50,707 nt of DNA from Alphaproteobacteria bacterium CG_4_9_14_3_um_filter_47_13 (GTDB taxonomy: Bacteria > Pseudomonadota > Alphaproteobacteria > Micavibrionales > Micavibrionaceae): contig PFTR01000013.1 in NCBI GenBank assembly GCA_002789675.1, positions 1 to 50,707 of the forward strand, given 5' to 3'. A model generated the notes under the pieces. The model was not told the origin of the DNA. It ran no database searches and worked only from the letters and a program-made list of their open reading frames with translations. Each line of letters opens with the position of its first letter. The stretch's first letter is position 1. A program made the position numbers and the translations under genes. Below, one piece after another: positions 36,710 through 45,645 of the stretch.

Positions 36710-37110
36710 AGCTGAAATGGGAAGATGACGGCACGTTTAAATCACCGCTGGCGCGTGCGCGTGGTCTGGGCGCAGCGCATATGGGAGTTACGCACTGGTG
36801 GCATCAGCGTTTAACGGCGGTCGCCAATATCCCATTGATGCTCTGGCTTGTCTGGTCGGTCTTGCAGATGCAGGGCTGGTCTTACGAGATCTTTACGGCA
36901 TGGCTGGCGCAGCCTGTGAATGCGATTTTGATGATTCTGTCGCTTTTATCTGTTTTTTACCACGCCGCGCTGGGATCGCAGGTGATAGCAGAGGATTATA
37001 TCCATCATGAAGGTTTGAAAATTTTTAAACTGATTGGCATGAGGCTGTTTTTTATTGGCGCGGCTGTGGCCAGTATTTTCTCTGTTTTGAAAATCGCGTT
37101 TGCGGGATAG
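36706..37110 (+). CDS. sdhD: Succinate dehydrogenase membrane anchor subunit
   Basis: SdhD is the second anchor of complex II. From ATG 36706 (GGAGGGG upstream, ATGA overlap with sdhC) it has 134 residues. SPLARARGLGAAHMGVTHWW and HQRLTAVANIPLMLW are family motifs. Three spans follow, and FYHAALGSQVIAEDYIHHEG holds the conserved histidines and Asp-Tyr near the quinone site. The next gene is not sdhA but a small unknown protein 64 bases on. Confidence 0.94.
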   Translation: MKLKWEDDGTFKSPLARARGLGAAHMGVTHWWHQRLTAVANIPLMLWLVWSVLQMQGWSYEIFTAWLAQPVNAILMILSLLSVFYHAALGSQVIAEDYIHHEGLKIFKLIGMRLFFIGAAVASIFSVLKIAFAG

Positions 37111-37174
37111 GAGTCGTCGGGATGGCTTCGCTAGGCAAATTATCAGTTTTACCCGTTTAAATTAGAATGTGATC

Positions 37175-37459
37175 ATGATGGATAACAGTGAAAATCAAAG
37201 AAGCAGCCGGAATGATTTTAACCGTTCGGGAGGGGCTTCCGGTTTTGCGGCATATAGCTCAATTTATACGGCAACGACAGGCTTGTCTGGCGCGATATTT
37301 TCTTCGGGAATGTATGCCAATAGTGCCATGGCCGATCAGTTCTGGCTTGCCATGGCATCGTTATGTGCGCTCAGTGTCGCGGGGAGTGTTTATAAAATCC
37401 ATCAGGATCACTGTGCAGAATCACAAAAATCATCAGAACCGCTTGCGGTTCGGAAATGA
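37175..37459 (+). CDS. Small two-span membrane protein inserted between sdhD and sdhA
   Basis: This is an unrecognised protein of 94 residues from ATG 37175 (ATG 37178 and GTG 37169 are also possible). A polar, Asn/Ser/Arg-rich N-terminus is followed by two hydrophobic segments (about 30-47 and 55-75) and a charged C-terminus with HQDHCAESQKSSEP. It sits inside the sdh operon, nine bases before sdhA, so it is likely co-transcribed. An accessory role in complex II is a guess; it may be only a passenger. Confidence 0.6.
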   Translation: MMDNSENQRSSRNDFNRSGGASGFAAYSSIYTATTGLSGAIFSSGMYANSAMADQFWLAMASLCALSVAGSVYKIHQDHCAESQKSSEPLAVRK

Positions 37460-37468
37460 GGATAATTA

Positions 37469-39262
37469 ATGACAACGGCTTATGAAATTATTGACCATGA
37501 ATATGATGTTGTTGTTGTTGGCGCAGGGGGTGCTGGGCTGCGAGCCGGATTTGGCTGTGCAGAAAAAGGATTGCGCACGGCACTGATTTCCAAGGTTTTC
37601 CCTACGCGTTCCCATACTGTTGCGGCGCAGGGCGGCATTAGTGCCGCGCTGGGGAATATGGGCGAGGATGACTGGCGCTTTCATTTTTATGACACGATCA
37701 AAGGCTCGGACTGGCTGGGAGATCAGGATGCGATCGAATATATGTGCAAGGAAGCCATTCCTGCCGTGATTGAACTGGAGCATTACGGCGTCCCGTTTTC
37801 ACGGACGGCTGAGGGGAAAATATATCAACGTGCTTTTGGCGGCATGACCACCCATTATGGCACAGGAACGGCACAGCGTACCTGCGCGGCGGCGGATCGT
37901 ACCGGTCATGCCATGCTTCATACATTGTATTCGCAGGCGTTGAAGCATAGAGCCGAGTTTTTTATTGAATATTTTGCGCTTGATCTGATGATGGATGAAG
38001 AGGGCATTTGCCGGGGTGTGATGGCGTGGAATCTGGAGGACGGCACGATCCACCGTTTCCGCGCCCATCAGGTTATTCTGGCGACAGGTGGTTATGGACG
38101 GGCTTATTTCTCCTGTACTTCCGCACATACCTGTACGGGCGATGGCGGAGGGATGGTGCTGCGGGCGGGATTGGCATTGCAGGATATGGAGTTTGTGCAG
38201 TTTCATCCCACAGGCATTTATGGCGCGGGCTGTCTGATTACTGAAGGGGTGCGCGGTGAGGGCGGCTATCTGACCAATTCGGAAGGCGAGCGCTTTATGG
38301 AGCGTTATGCGCCGAGTGCCAAAGATCTGGCAAGCCGCGATGTGGTGTCACGTTCGATGACGATTGAAATCCGTGAAGGGCGCGGTGTGGGTGAGGAAAA
38401 AGATCATATTCATCTGCATCTGGAGCATCTTGATCCTGATATTATTCATTCGCGCCTGCCCGGGATTGCCGAAAGTGCACGGATTTTTGCCGGTGTTGAT
38501 GTGACGCGTGCACCAATTCCCGTGCTGCCGACCGTTCATTACAATATGGGAGGCATTCCCACGAATTATAAAACCGAAGTGCTGAACCCGACCAAAAAAG
38601 ACCCTCATCAGATTGTCCCCGGCTTGATGGCTATTGGCGAGGCGGCTTGCGTGTCGGTGCATGGGGCAAACCGTTTGGGCTCGAACTCGCTTCTGGATCT
38701 GGTGGTGTTTGGACGTGCGGCTGCTATTCGTGCCGCAGAGACTGTGACGGCAGGCGCGCCACATAAGGTGTTGAAAGCGGATGATAATGGTGCCAAAGCT
38801 CTGGCACGTCTGGATAAATTCCGTTATGCCGGGGGTGCGATTCCAACGGCAAAATTACGGCTGGAAATGCAAAAATCCATGCAGAACCATGCTGCCGTGT
38901 TCCGTACCGGGGAAACGCTGGATGAAGGCTGCAAGCTTGTCGATCAGGCTTTTGCAAAACGCGAAGATATAGGCGTGACCGATCGTTCGATGATTTTTAA
39001 TACCGATCTTGTCGAAACGCTGGAGCTTGATAATCTGCTGTATCAGGCTGTTGCGACAATCCATTCTGCGGCAAACCGTCCTGAATCGCGGGGTGCCCAT
39101 GCGCGGGAAGATTACCCGAACCGCGATGATAAAGACTGGCTCAAACATTCGACTGTTCGTGTGAATGAAAAGGGCGCTGTAACACTGGGAAATCGGCCTG
39201 TGAATTTGAAAACCCTGACGGCAGAAGTCGAGGCCGTGCCGCCAAAAGAGCGGGTTTATTAA
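37469..39262 (+). CDS. sdhA: Succinate dehydrogenase flavoprotein subunit
   Basis: SdhA oxidises succinate to fumarate with covalently bound FAD. The 597-residue protein has the dinucleotide loop [15 protein letters not shown] near the start and the flavinylation histidine in [17 protein letters not shown] (about 47-63). Substrate-site motifs are [20 protein letters not shown] and [12 protein letters not shown]. The length is normal. It starts at ATG 37469 with GAGGATAAT upstream. Confidence 0.98.
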   Translation: MTTAYEIIDHEYDVVVVGAGGAGLRAGFGCAEKGLRTALISKVFPTRSHTVAAQGGISAALGNMGEDDWRFHFYDTIKGSDWLGDQDAIEYMCKEAIPAVIELEHYGVPFSRTAEGKIYQRAFGGMTTHYGTGTAQRTCAAADRTGHAMLHTLYSQALKHRAEFFIEYFALDLMMDEEGICRGVMAWNLEDGTIHRFRAHQVILATGGYGRAYFSCTSAHTCTGDGGGMVLRAGLALQDMEFVQFHPTGIYGAGCLITEGVRGEGGYLTNSEGERFMERYAPSAKDLASRDVVSRSMTIEIREGRGVGEEKDHIHLHLEHLDPDIIHSRLPGIAESARIFAGVDVTRAPIPVLPTVHYNMGGIPTNYKTEVLNPTKKDPHQIVPGLMAIGEAACVSVHGANRLGSNSLLDLVVFGRAAAIRAAETVTAGAPHKVLKADDNGAKALARLDKFRYAGGAIPTAKLRLEMQKSMQNHAAVFRTGETLDEGCKLVDQAFAKREDIGVTDRSMIFNTDLVETLELDNLLYQAVATIHSAANRPESRGAHAREDYPNRDDKDWLKHSTVRVNEKGAVTLGNRPVNLKTLTAEVEAVPPKERVY

Positions 39263-39379
39263 CTATTTTTCTTGTGCTTTTCTCGAAAATATCATAAAAA
39301 ATAAGAGAATTGAAACTTTCGGAAAGAAAGGGTCTTGTTTTGTTTGTGTTCCCTTCTAAATAAGGAATGAGTATTGTAA

Positions 39380-39664
39380 ATGAGTATTCAGGATAGAAAA
39401 AATCTGACACCCTACTGGCGTAAAATGATGGCGGATGCCCTGAAATTTATTAGAAATGATATCCGTAAAATAAAACGGGAAACGGTTGATCCTGATTTTT
39501 GTCTTTTACCGGAGGATAAGCAGAGGATGGAATTAAAAGGGCTTCATCTGGAAGCTCTTGAAAAGAATAAAAACTGTATAAGGGCAGGAGGCACAAAAGG
39601 TGTTTTACGGGCTTTGGATACTGTCTGGTGCCATGACCCATTCCTTGTTTTTAAAAAGGGTTAA
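39380..39664 (+). CDS. Small hypothetical protein in the sdhA-sdhB gap (1)
   Basis: The 94-residue protein is unrecognised: basic, helical and soluble, with LTPYWRKMMADALKFIRNDI near the start, two cysteines, and a C-terminus ending HDPFLVFKKG. The sequence ATGAGTATT occurs at 39367 and again at 39380; only the second opens a long frame, and AAGGA at 39363-39367 is far from it. It may be distantly related to the next gene, which shares LSPLWKRW and an HP-x-V-x-F ending. Confidence 0.6.
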   Translation: MSIQDRKNLTPYWRKMMADALKFIRNDIRKIKRETVDPDFCLLPEDKQRMELKGLHLEALEKNKNCIRAGGTKGVLRALDTVWCHDPFLVFKKG

Positions 39665-39732
39665 AAATAGTTCTTGTTATTTTATGGAAAAAATATGATA
39701 ATAATAAAAATTATAAAAACAGGGAGAAAACT

Positions 39733-40062
39733 ATGAATAAAAAACACCCCATCGGCGCAACGACAATCAATGGTCTGGAGGACTATCTCCGTAAAACAGG
39801 CGGCGGCAGGGATCCGGAAGAAAATGAAAATGTTCTTTCTCCTTTGTGGAAACGCTGGGCAAAAAGCCTTATTCAGGAAAAACAGCAGATGCTGGAGCGT
39901 TTAAATAGTCTGGAGCCGGACGTCAGATTATGTCTTCAGATTAATACGCTCAAACAGACTTTTGAAAAAGTATCACAAAGTGGTCAGGCGGCTTACCAGA
40001 CTGTACGGGAGCTTAGCCCAGTGCTCAACCATCCGCTTGTAAAGCCTTTTGTCCCAGCATAA
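39733..40062 (+). CDS. Small hypothetical protein in the sdhA-sdhB gap (2)
   Basis: The 109-residue protein is unrecognised. AGGGAGAAAACT precedes ATG 39733. It is soluble and helical, with VLSPLWKRWAKSLIQEKQQM, EPDVRLCLQINTLKQTF and a C-terminus HPLVKPFVPA. Its plan (Leu-Ser/Thr-Pro-x-Trp-basic near the start, DP/EPD-x-Cys-Leu in the middle, HP...F at the end) parallels the preceding gene, suggesting an old duplication. It is 79 bases upstream of sdhB in the same direction. Confidence 0.62.
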   Translation: MNKKHPIGATTINGLEDYLRKTGGGRDPEENENVLSPLWKRWAKSLIQEKQQMLERLNSLEPDVRLCLQINTLKQTFEKVSQSGQAAYQTVRELSPVLNHPLVKPFVPA

Positions 40063-40141
40063 AAAGTAAAAATGCTCTTCCTTTTTCGGGGATAGTCTTC
40101 TATTCTGGGATACTGTTATTTCCAATGAGGGGCGCTCTTTC

Positions 40142-40936
40142 ATGGCAACGTTCACACTGCCAAAAAATTCAAAAGTTGTAAAAGGCAAACGGCATGATGC
40201 TGCGGCAAAAGAGGCCAGCCGCAAAAGAACATTCAGTATTTATCGCTGGAGTCCCGATACGGATGACAATCCGCGTATGGACGAGTATGTTATTGATCTG
40301 GATAAGTGCGGTCCCATGGTGCTGGACGCGGTGATCTATATCAAGAACGAGATTGACAGCACCCTGACCTTCCGTCGTTCCTGCCGCGAGGGAATTTGTG
40401 GTTCGTGTGCGATGAATATTGATGGTACAAATACGCTGGCCTGTACCAAAGCGATTGAGGATGTCAAAGGCGATGTCAAAATCACACCGCTGCCGCATAT
40501 GAATGTGGTCAAGGATCTTGTCCCCGATCAGACTCATGCGATAGCGCAATATGAATCCATTGAGCCATGGATGAAGGCGGATTCTCCGCCGCCCACACGC
40601 GAGCGGTTGCAAAGTCCCGAAGATGCCGATGCCCTGAACGGTCATGACGGGAAGGGGCCGGCGGGTTGTATTTTGTGTTTTTGCTGTTCGACGGCGTGTC
40701 CGAGTTACTGGTGGAACGGCGACCGTTTTATGGGACCTGCCGTTTTGATGCAGGCGCATCGCTGGATAGCGGATTCGCGTGATGAAGCCACGGGAGAGCG
40801 GCTTGACCAGCTCGAAGATCCTTTCAAACTCTATCGCTGTCATACGATTATGAATTGCACGAAGACCTGTCCGAAGGGGCTTAATCCCGCCAAATCTATT
40901 GCCGAGATCAAAAAACTGATGATCGCAAGGCGCTGA
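40142..40936 (+). CDS. sdhB: Succinate dehydrogenase iron-sulfur subunit
   Basis: SdhB passes electrons from FAD to quinone through three Fe-S clusters. In the 264-residue protein the [2Fe-2S] ligands are Cys81, Cys86, Cys89 and Cys101 (CREGICGSC, then LAC). The [4Fe-4S] and [3Fe-4S] ligands lie in [16 protein letters not shown] and [17 protein letters not shown]. The N-terminal 30 residues are unusually basic. It closes the interrupted sdhCDAB operon. Confidence 0.98.
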   Translation: MATFTLPKNSKVVKGKRHDAAAKEASRKRTFSIYRWSPDTDDNPRMDEYVIDLDKCGPMVLDAVIYIKNEIDSTLTFRRSCREGICGSCAMNIDGTNTLACTKAIEDVKGDVKITPLPHMNVVKDLVPDQTHAIAQYESIEPWMKADSPPPTRERLQSPEDADALNGHDGKGPAGCILCFCCSTACPSYWWNGDRFMGPAVLMQAHRWIADSRDEATGERLDQLEDPFKLYRCHTIMNCTKTCPKGLNPAKSIAEIKKLMIARR

Positions 40937-40999
40937 TATTTGACTTTATTTCAGCAATATGTAATTGTTAGCCGTTTTAGACATAAACGGAGATCGAAA

Positions 41000-41980
41000 A
41001 TGAGTGTGATTTCCCACGAAATCATTGATAACTGGAAAAAACAATATGACGGGAATAATCCTTTATGGGCTAAATACCCGCAAATTGGCCGCGATAAGGC
41101 AGATTATATAAAAACGCTTGTTGAACGTGACAGGCCAATTCTTCATCAAATCTGTTTGCAGGATACTGTGCCTGCGCAAGGAAGAAAACCTGTTTATCTG
41201 GCAACCTGCGGTGCGCCGCTTGCCGGAAAATCCACAACTTTGGAGCAGATTATGGCGGTAGATTCTGAACGATACGGAAATATGGCTAAAATCGACCCGG
41301 ATCGCTGGGGGATGGCGCTTATGGCCAATACATATCAGGATTATTTAATGGGTGCAGGGATGATTGCAGACGCGGAAAATTATGAGCAGGCGCAGGAGCG
41401 TGCCTATGACATCGCCCGTCCGGGGTCGAATTATTTAACGCTTGAAATGCTGAATGAGGCTGCAGAGCGTAAACTTGATATTGCGCATGGCACAACGATG
41501 ACAAGCCCGCATATTAACACGTTGCTTTCAACAATAAAGGCGCAGGGCTACGAAATTGATCTGTTACTTTGCAGTGCTGAAGATGACATGCGAGCCGATG
41601 CGCAGCAATACAGGGCAAATGTACAAGGTTATTATCAGTCAACACCGGAAGATGTAAAAAGCAAAGGCATTGTTTTTCCGCAAAGAATGCAAACCTATTT
41701 TGTTATGGCAGATAATCTCTCCATCTTCTGGAGAGAGGGTGTGACAGAGAATGCGATTAAAGCCGCAACATATTCAAACGGACAAAAAACGGTTCATAAT
41801 GAAAAAGCCTATGAAAATTTTGTCAATAAATATGAAGCTGACCGCTACACGCTTGCATATCCGGAACAGGGTGAAGCCCTTTATTTATGTCCTTTTTCAA
41901 GAATTGAGCAGGCTTATAGCGCCAGACATACAAATACTCATACAAGCCCCGGCGGTCTATTCTTGCCGAGTATAAAATAG
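41000..41980 (+). CDS. Zeta-toxin-like P-loop kinase
   Basis: From ATG 41000 (GGAGAT upstream; TTG 40940 is in frame) the protein has 326 residues. A Walker A loop GAPLAGKST (71-79) is followed by KIDPDRWG (98-104), the pattern of zeta/PezT-type kinases, which phosphorylate UDP-N-acetylglucosamine or related sugars. The stretch ERKLDIAHGTTMTSPHINTL also fits the family core. The N-terminal 65 and C-terminal 120 residues are extra helical parts. There is no epsilon-type antitoxin gene beside it. It stands 63 bases after sdhB in the same direction. The kinase call is firm as a P-loop family; toxin activity is unproven. Confidence 0.72.
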   Translation: MSVISHEIIDNWKKQYDGNNPLWAKYPQIGRDKADYIKTLVERDRPILHQICLQDTVPAQGRKPVYLATCGAPLAGKSTTLEQIMAVDSERYGNMAKIDPDRWGMALMANTYQDYLMGAGMIADAENYEQAQERAYDIARPGSNYLTLEMLNEAAERKLDIAHGTTMTSPHINTLLSTIKAQGYEIDLLLCSAEDDMRADAQQYRANVQGYYQSTPEDVKSKGIVFPQRMQTYFVMADNLSIFWREGVTENAIKAATYSNGQKTVHNEKAYENFVNKYEADRYTLAYPEQGEALYLCPFSRIEQAYSARHTNTHTSPGGLFLPSIK

Positions 41981-41990
41981 CTGGCATTCT

Positions 41991-42629
41991 TCACTCCGGG
42001 ACAAGCGGTTTTCCGGCAAAAGGGTCAAAGTTTATGGTGGTGGTGCAGTCGGCGCTGGCCATCTGGATGTAATTATTGAAGGAGATGACCAGCCTTTGTT
42101 CACAGACTGATTTTCCTTCAATAGGAACCATTTCTATTTCCTCCGGTTTTTCAGGATCTTTTGGAACGGCCATTTTGCCTTTTTCTGTAATAATACTGGT
42201 GAAGGTTGCGCCCTTGCCGTTTCCTTTTATTTTAAGATTTTGAATATCAATGGAGGCGCGGTAGTCCTCCAGCATATGGCGGCCTTTTACCACGGTGTCG
42301 ATATAATGGGTTTTGTCCAGTCTGATCTCATTATCCTGTGCCGGATAGCCGGGGATTTCGTAGTGCATACGGCTTTTGAACTCTCCTTTTTCTGCAATAT
42401 GATTATCAAAATAATCAATCACATCCTGATCCGACATCGAGGCGCGCTGCCCTGTCGAGACATCACTGGTTTCTTTTAAAAAACTACGGATATTTTCATC
42501 ATTCAGAACGCTGATAAAATCAGGACGCGGGTCGCTTTCTGCCTGCGCCGGAGCAGAAGATAAACAAGCAGAATGCAAGAGTATGAATAGAGCGCCGATC
42601 CAGAAAATCTTCTTTTTCTTTTGGTTCAT
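41991..42629 (-). CDS. Exported hypothetical protein, tandem paralogue A
   Basis: This is an unrecognised 212-residue protein. A signal peptide (MNQKKKKIFWIGALFILLHS...) ends near AQAES, so it is periplasmic or secreted; a Cys in LHSACLSS could also suit lipidation. The mature part has KFKSRMHY-like and NEIRLDKTHYIDTV segments and ends with SVCEQRLVISFNNYIQMASA and a second Cys. It shares this ending, Cys-Glu-Gln...Ile-Gln-Met-Ala-x-Ala-x-Cys, with the gene at 42639. It starts at ATG 42629 with GGAG six bases upstream, nine bases after its paralogue. Confidence 0.75.
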   Translation of the reverse strand: MNQKKKKIFWIGALFILLHSACLSSAPAQAESDPRPDFISVLNDENIRSFLKETSDVSTGQRASMSDQDVIDYFDNHIAEKGEFKSRMHYEIPGYPAQDNEIRLDKTHYIDTVVKGRHMLEDYRASIDIQNLKIKGNGKGATFTSIITEKGKMAVPKDPEKPEEIEMVPIEGKSVCEQRLVISFNNYIQMASADCTTTINFDPFAGKPLVPE

Positions 42630-42638
42630 GTGTACTCC

Positions 42639-43235
42639 CTAGAAATCGCTATTTATAAAATCAATATTGGTACTACAGACGGCTTCCGCCATTTGAATGA
42701 TGCTTTCTTCGCTCAGGACAAGTTTTTGTTCGCAATAGGACGTTCCTGTGACCGGAAAAAATTGTGTTTCCCCAAAATTATCTTCTATGGGAATGACGCC
42801 CCTTTCATGGCTTGTTGTTGTCACCCTTGCACTTTTTCCATTATCGGCGATTTGGATATAGTCAATTTTGACAGCCGCTTCATGCCGCGTGAAAGCTTTC
42901 ATACCCTGTAGAGTATTACTGATGAAATGCAGTTTGTCCAATTCCAGTATACGTTCCCCGGATTCTGAAATATCGGGCATGTTATAATCAATGGTACTGG
43001 AAAACCTGCTGTCATTGGCAATATGCGCCATGAGATAGCTTGTAACCTCAAAAGAATCCATATCTTTACGGATGCCGCCGGAAATTTCTGTGATATCGTT
43101 TACAAATTTTTCAATATGCGGGGTGGTGAGGGTGCTGATCGCCTCTTCTGATTTTTTCAGAAAAGTTGCCGATAGAATAATGGCAATAATGATATTAAAA
43201 GTGGCCAGCCCTAAAAGCTCTAAACTCTTCCCCAA
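42639..43235 (-). CDS. Membrane-anchored hypothetical protein, tandem paralogue B
   Basis: The 198-residue protein is unrecognised and starts at TTG 43235 with no ATG nearby. An N-terminal span (about 7-25) anchors a periplasmic domain. The domain shares with paralogue A the ordered blocks IDYNMPDISESGERILELDK, then LHFISNTL, IDYIQIADNGKSARVTT and SYCEQKLVLSEESIIQMAEA, with a second Cys in VCSTNID. Two conserved cysteines suggest a disulfide. The two genes are probably one operon. The 216-base gap upstream (43236-43451) is AT-rich, with no gene I can support. Confidence 0.72.
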   Translation of the reverse strand: MGKSLELLGLATFNIIIAIILSATFLKKSEEAISTLTTPHIEKFVNDITEISGGIRKDMDSFEVTSYLMAHIANDSRFSSTIDYNMPDISESGERILELDKLHFISNTLQGMKAFTRHEAAVKIDYIQIADNGKSARVTTTSHERGVIPIEDNFGETQFFPVTGTSYCEQKLVLSEESIIQMAEAVCSTNIDFINSDF

Positions 43236-43451
43236 ATGGTCATTGCCCCCGTTTTTAACGCGTCAATACTGGATTTACCGTCTCTGATTATTATGCCTGT
43301 AAAAGGTAAATGTTTTTATAAATATGTAAAATAAATTAAGTGTTATATTACAGGTATTTATATATGTTTTATAAGGGAGGAACAACCGGATCACAGGATT
43401 GTGTACAATTGTATGACTGAAAATCAAAAATATCAGGATGCGGGATGTATT

Positions 43452-44303
43452 TTAAGGGTTCTGGCCGCCATCATCAAGCCCGATATCAAGCGCCGTCACA
43501 CTATGGGTCAAAGCGCCAATGGATATAATATCGACACCAGTTTCCGCGATGGCACGGACGGTTTGCAATGTGACATTACCGGATGCTTCGGCCAGAGCGC
43601 GGCCATCAATCATCTGAACTGCTTCCCGTAAGTGATCCGGCTTCATATTATCCAGCAGAACGGCATCAATTTTATGGGCAAGGGCTTCTTCAAGCTGGTC
43701 AAGCGTGTCAATTTCAATCTCGATCTTGACCATATGTCCGGTATGAAGTCGGGCGCGCTGGATGGCTCGAGCCACGCCGCCGGCAAGGGCGATATGGTTG
43801 TCCTTGATTAAAAGACCATCATCAAGGCCAAAACGGTGATTTTTACCGCCTCCCGCACGAACGGCATATTTCTGCACAGCGCGCAGACCGGGCAGGGTTT
43901 TACGGGTGCAGGCGATGGTGGCTTTTGTCCCTCTGATTTCTTGCACATAATTTTGTGTGAGTGTTGCAATCCCGCATAAATGGCTGATGAAATTCAGGGC
44001 GGTACGCTCGGCGCCCAGAATGGATTGTGCTGCCCCTTCAATGGTCAGAATTTCCCTGTTTTTAGAAAGGACGCAACCATCTTCAAGATGTCTGGTGATT
44101 TTCAGTTCCGGATCGAAAATCCTGAATGTGGCGGCGGCAATATCAATTCCCGCAAGACAGCCATCCTCCCGTGCTCTCATAACCATTTTTCCGCGCTGGC
44201 CTTCCGGAATAAGCGCCTGTGTCGTACTATCATGGCCGTGACCAAGATCTTCCAGCAAGGCACGGCGGACAAGATCGTCAATGATGATCTGTGGTAACTT
44301 CAT
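43452..44303 (-). CDS. nadC: Nicotinate-nucleotide pyrophosphorylase (quinolinate phosphoribosyltransferase)
   Basis: NadC converts quinolinate and PRPP to nicotinate mononucleotide in NAD synthesis. From ATG 44303 (AAGGAGC upstream) it has 283 residues. The family motifs are LLEDLGHGHDSTT at the start, ACTRKTLPGLRAVQKYAVRA, GGGKNHRFGLDDGLLIKDNH, VKIEIEIDTLDQLEEAL and the C-terminal EASGNV plus SIGALTHS. No nadA or nadB is adjacent. It is divergent from the MFS gene with about 40 bases between starts, so the promoters must overlap. Confidence 0.97.
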   Translation of the reverse strand: MKLPQIIIDDLVRRALLEDLGHGHDSTTQALIPEGQRGKMVMRAREDGCLAGIDIAAATFRIFDPELKITRHLEDGCVLSKNREILTIEGAAQSILGAERTALNFISHLCGIATLTQNYVQEIRGTKATIACTRKTLPGLRAVQKYAVRAGGGKNHRFGLDDGLLIKDNHIALAGGVARAIQRARLHTGHMVKIEIEIDTLDQLEEALAHKIDAVLLDNMKPDHLREAVQMIDGRALAEASGNVTLQTVRAIAETGVDIISIGALTHSVTALDIGLDDGGQNP

Positions 44304-44343
44304 AAGGCTTTGCTCCTTTTTGCAGGTAATATATAAAGAGCAG

Positions 44344-45645
44344 ATGACAAATACCAGCAAGAACATGCAAACGGTACTAAAAGGACAGAAACGCTCGATT
44401 GTTGCGTGGTGCGTTTATGATTGGGGGAATTCGGCGTTTAGTACCGTGATTATCACCTTTGTCTTTAGTGTCTATTTTGCGCGGGGCATTGTCGGTGATG
44501 CAATTCAGGGAAGCGCGCTATGGAGCTATGCCATTGCGGCGTCCGGTTTTGTGATTGCCATTCTGGGGCCGTTGCTGGGCGCGGTGGCGGATCATTACGG
44601 GGCTCGTAAGCGCTGGCTTGCGGTGTTTGGCATGGTTTGTGTTCTGGCAACGGCTTTGCTTTGGCTGGGGCTGCCGGATGCTTCATCGGCGCATATTGTT
44701 TTGATCCTCTCCCTTGTTGTTCTGGCGAATATCGGTTTTGAACTCAGTCTTGTTTTCAGCAATGCCATACTGCCGCATATTGCGCCAAATGCCATGCTGG
44801 GGCGTATTTCCGGATGGTCGTGGGGGCTGGGATATATCGGAGGACTGTTCTGTCTGGCTTTGGCATTATTCGGACTTGTCGGGATGGGAGATCATGCGCC
44901 GTGGCTGGCACTGCCGCGTGAACATTCAGAACATGTCCGTGCCAGCGCCCTGTTGACATCGTTATGGTATTTTCTGTTTATGCTGCCACTTTTGCTGTTT
45001 ACGCATGATAGTGCAAAAAGCGGTTTAAGTCTGCGCAGCAGTCTTGGCAGAGGAATAACGCAGCTCAAGCAATCTTTGCATGATGTGCGGCATCACGGAC
45101 ATCTGGTACGGTTTCTGATTGCCAGTGCGCTGTATCGGGACGGGCTGAATACTTTGTTTGCCGTGGGGGGACTTTATGCCGCCGGAACATTCGGTATGGA
45201 TTTTCAGGAAATCCTGATTTTTGCGATTGGTCTGAATGTCGCTGCCGGTCTGGGGGCGGGAGGATTTGCGTTTCTGGATGATCATTTCGGATCAAAATCA
45301 ACGATTTTGACAGCGCTGGCAGGCCTGATTGCGCTTGGCGGTATTATTATATTTATCCATGATAAAATAGTTTTTATGGGGCTTGCCATGGCGCTGGGAA
45401 TTTTCATCGGCCCCGCGCAGGCGGCAAGCCGGACATTAGCCGCACGGCTTGCCCCGCCGGAGATGGAGGGGCAGACTTACGGGCTTTATGCCTTTACGGG
45501 AAAATCTATTGCTTTTTTAGGTCCTCTTGCCTTTGGCACGGCAACCTTTATCTTTGATAGCCAGAGAGCGGGCATTGCAACAATCCTGCTATTCTGGATT
45601 GCCGGAATGGTTTTACTGTTAAAAGTCAGGGAGCAGAAAGCATGA
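44344..45645 (+). CDS. UMF1-family MFS transporter (Atg22-like)
   Basis: This is an inner-membrane transporter of 433 residues and about twelve spans from ATG 44344 (AAGAGCAG upstream). The opening RSIVAWCVYDWGNSAFSTVI is the hallmark of the UMF1/Atg22-like family. The loop DHYGARKRWLAVFG after span 2 is the MFS cytoplasmic motif, and FIGPAQAASRTLAARLAPPE lies in the C-terminal half. The substrate is unknown. Its stop overlaps the start of the amidase gene (45642-45645), so the two are coupled. Transport of cell-wall fragments is a speculative link. Confidence 0.9.
   Translation: MTNTSKNMQTVLKGQKRSIVAWCVYDWGNSAFSTVIITFVFSVYFARGIVGDAIQGSALWSYAIAASGFVIAILGPLLGAVADHYGARKRWLAVFGMVCVLATALLWLGLPDASSAHIVLILSLVVLANIGFELSLVFSNAILPHIAPNAMLGRISGWSWGLGYIGGLFCLALALFGLVGMGDHAPWLALPREHSEHVRASALLTSLWYFLFMLPLLLFTHDSAKSGLSLRSSLGRGITQLKQSLHDVRHHGHLVRFLIASALYRDGLNTLFAVGGLYAAGTFGMDFQEILIFAIGLNVAAGLGAGGFAFLDDHFGSKSTILTALAGLIALGGIIIFIHDKIVFMGLAMALGIFIGPAQAASRTLAARLAPPEMEGQTYGLYAFTGKSIAFLGPLAFGTATFIFDSQRAGIATILLFWIAGMVLLLKVREQKA

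Noticed and set aside
39367-39396. A nine-codon frame starting at the first copy of ATGAGTATT before the small gene at 39380, as a leader peptide
   Set aside because: It does have AAGGA upstream but directly abutting the ATG, and there is no regulatory codon pattern.
43401-43631. A 76-codon plus-strand frame near the nadC 3' end
   Set aside because: Most of it lies antisense within nadC, the start is TTG, and its translation has no gene-like character.
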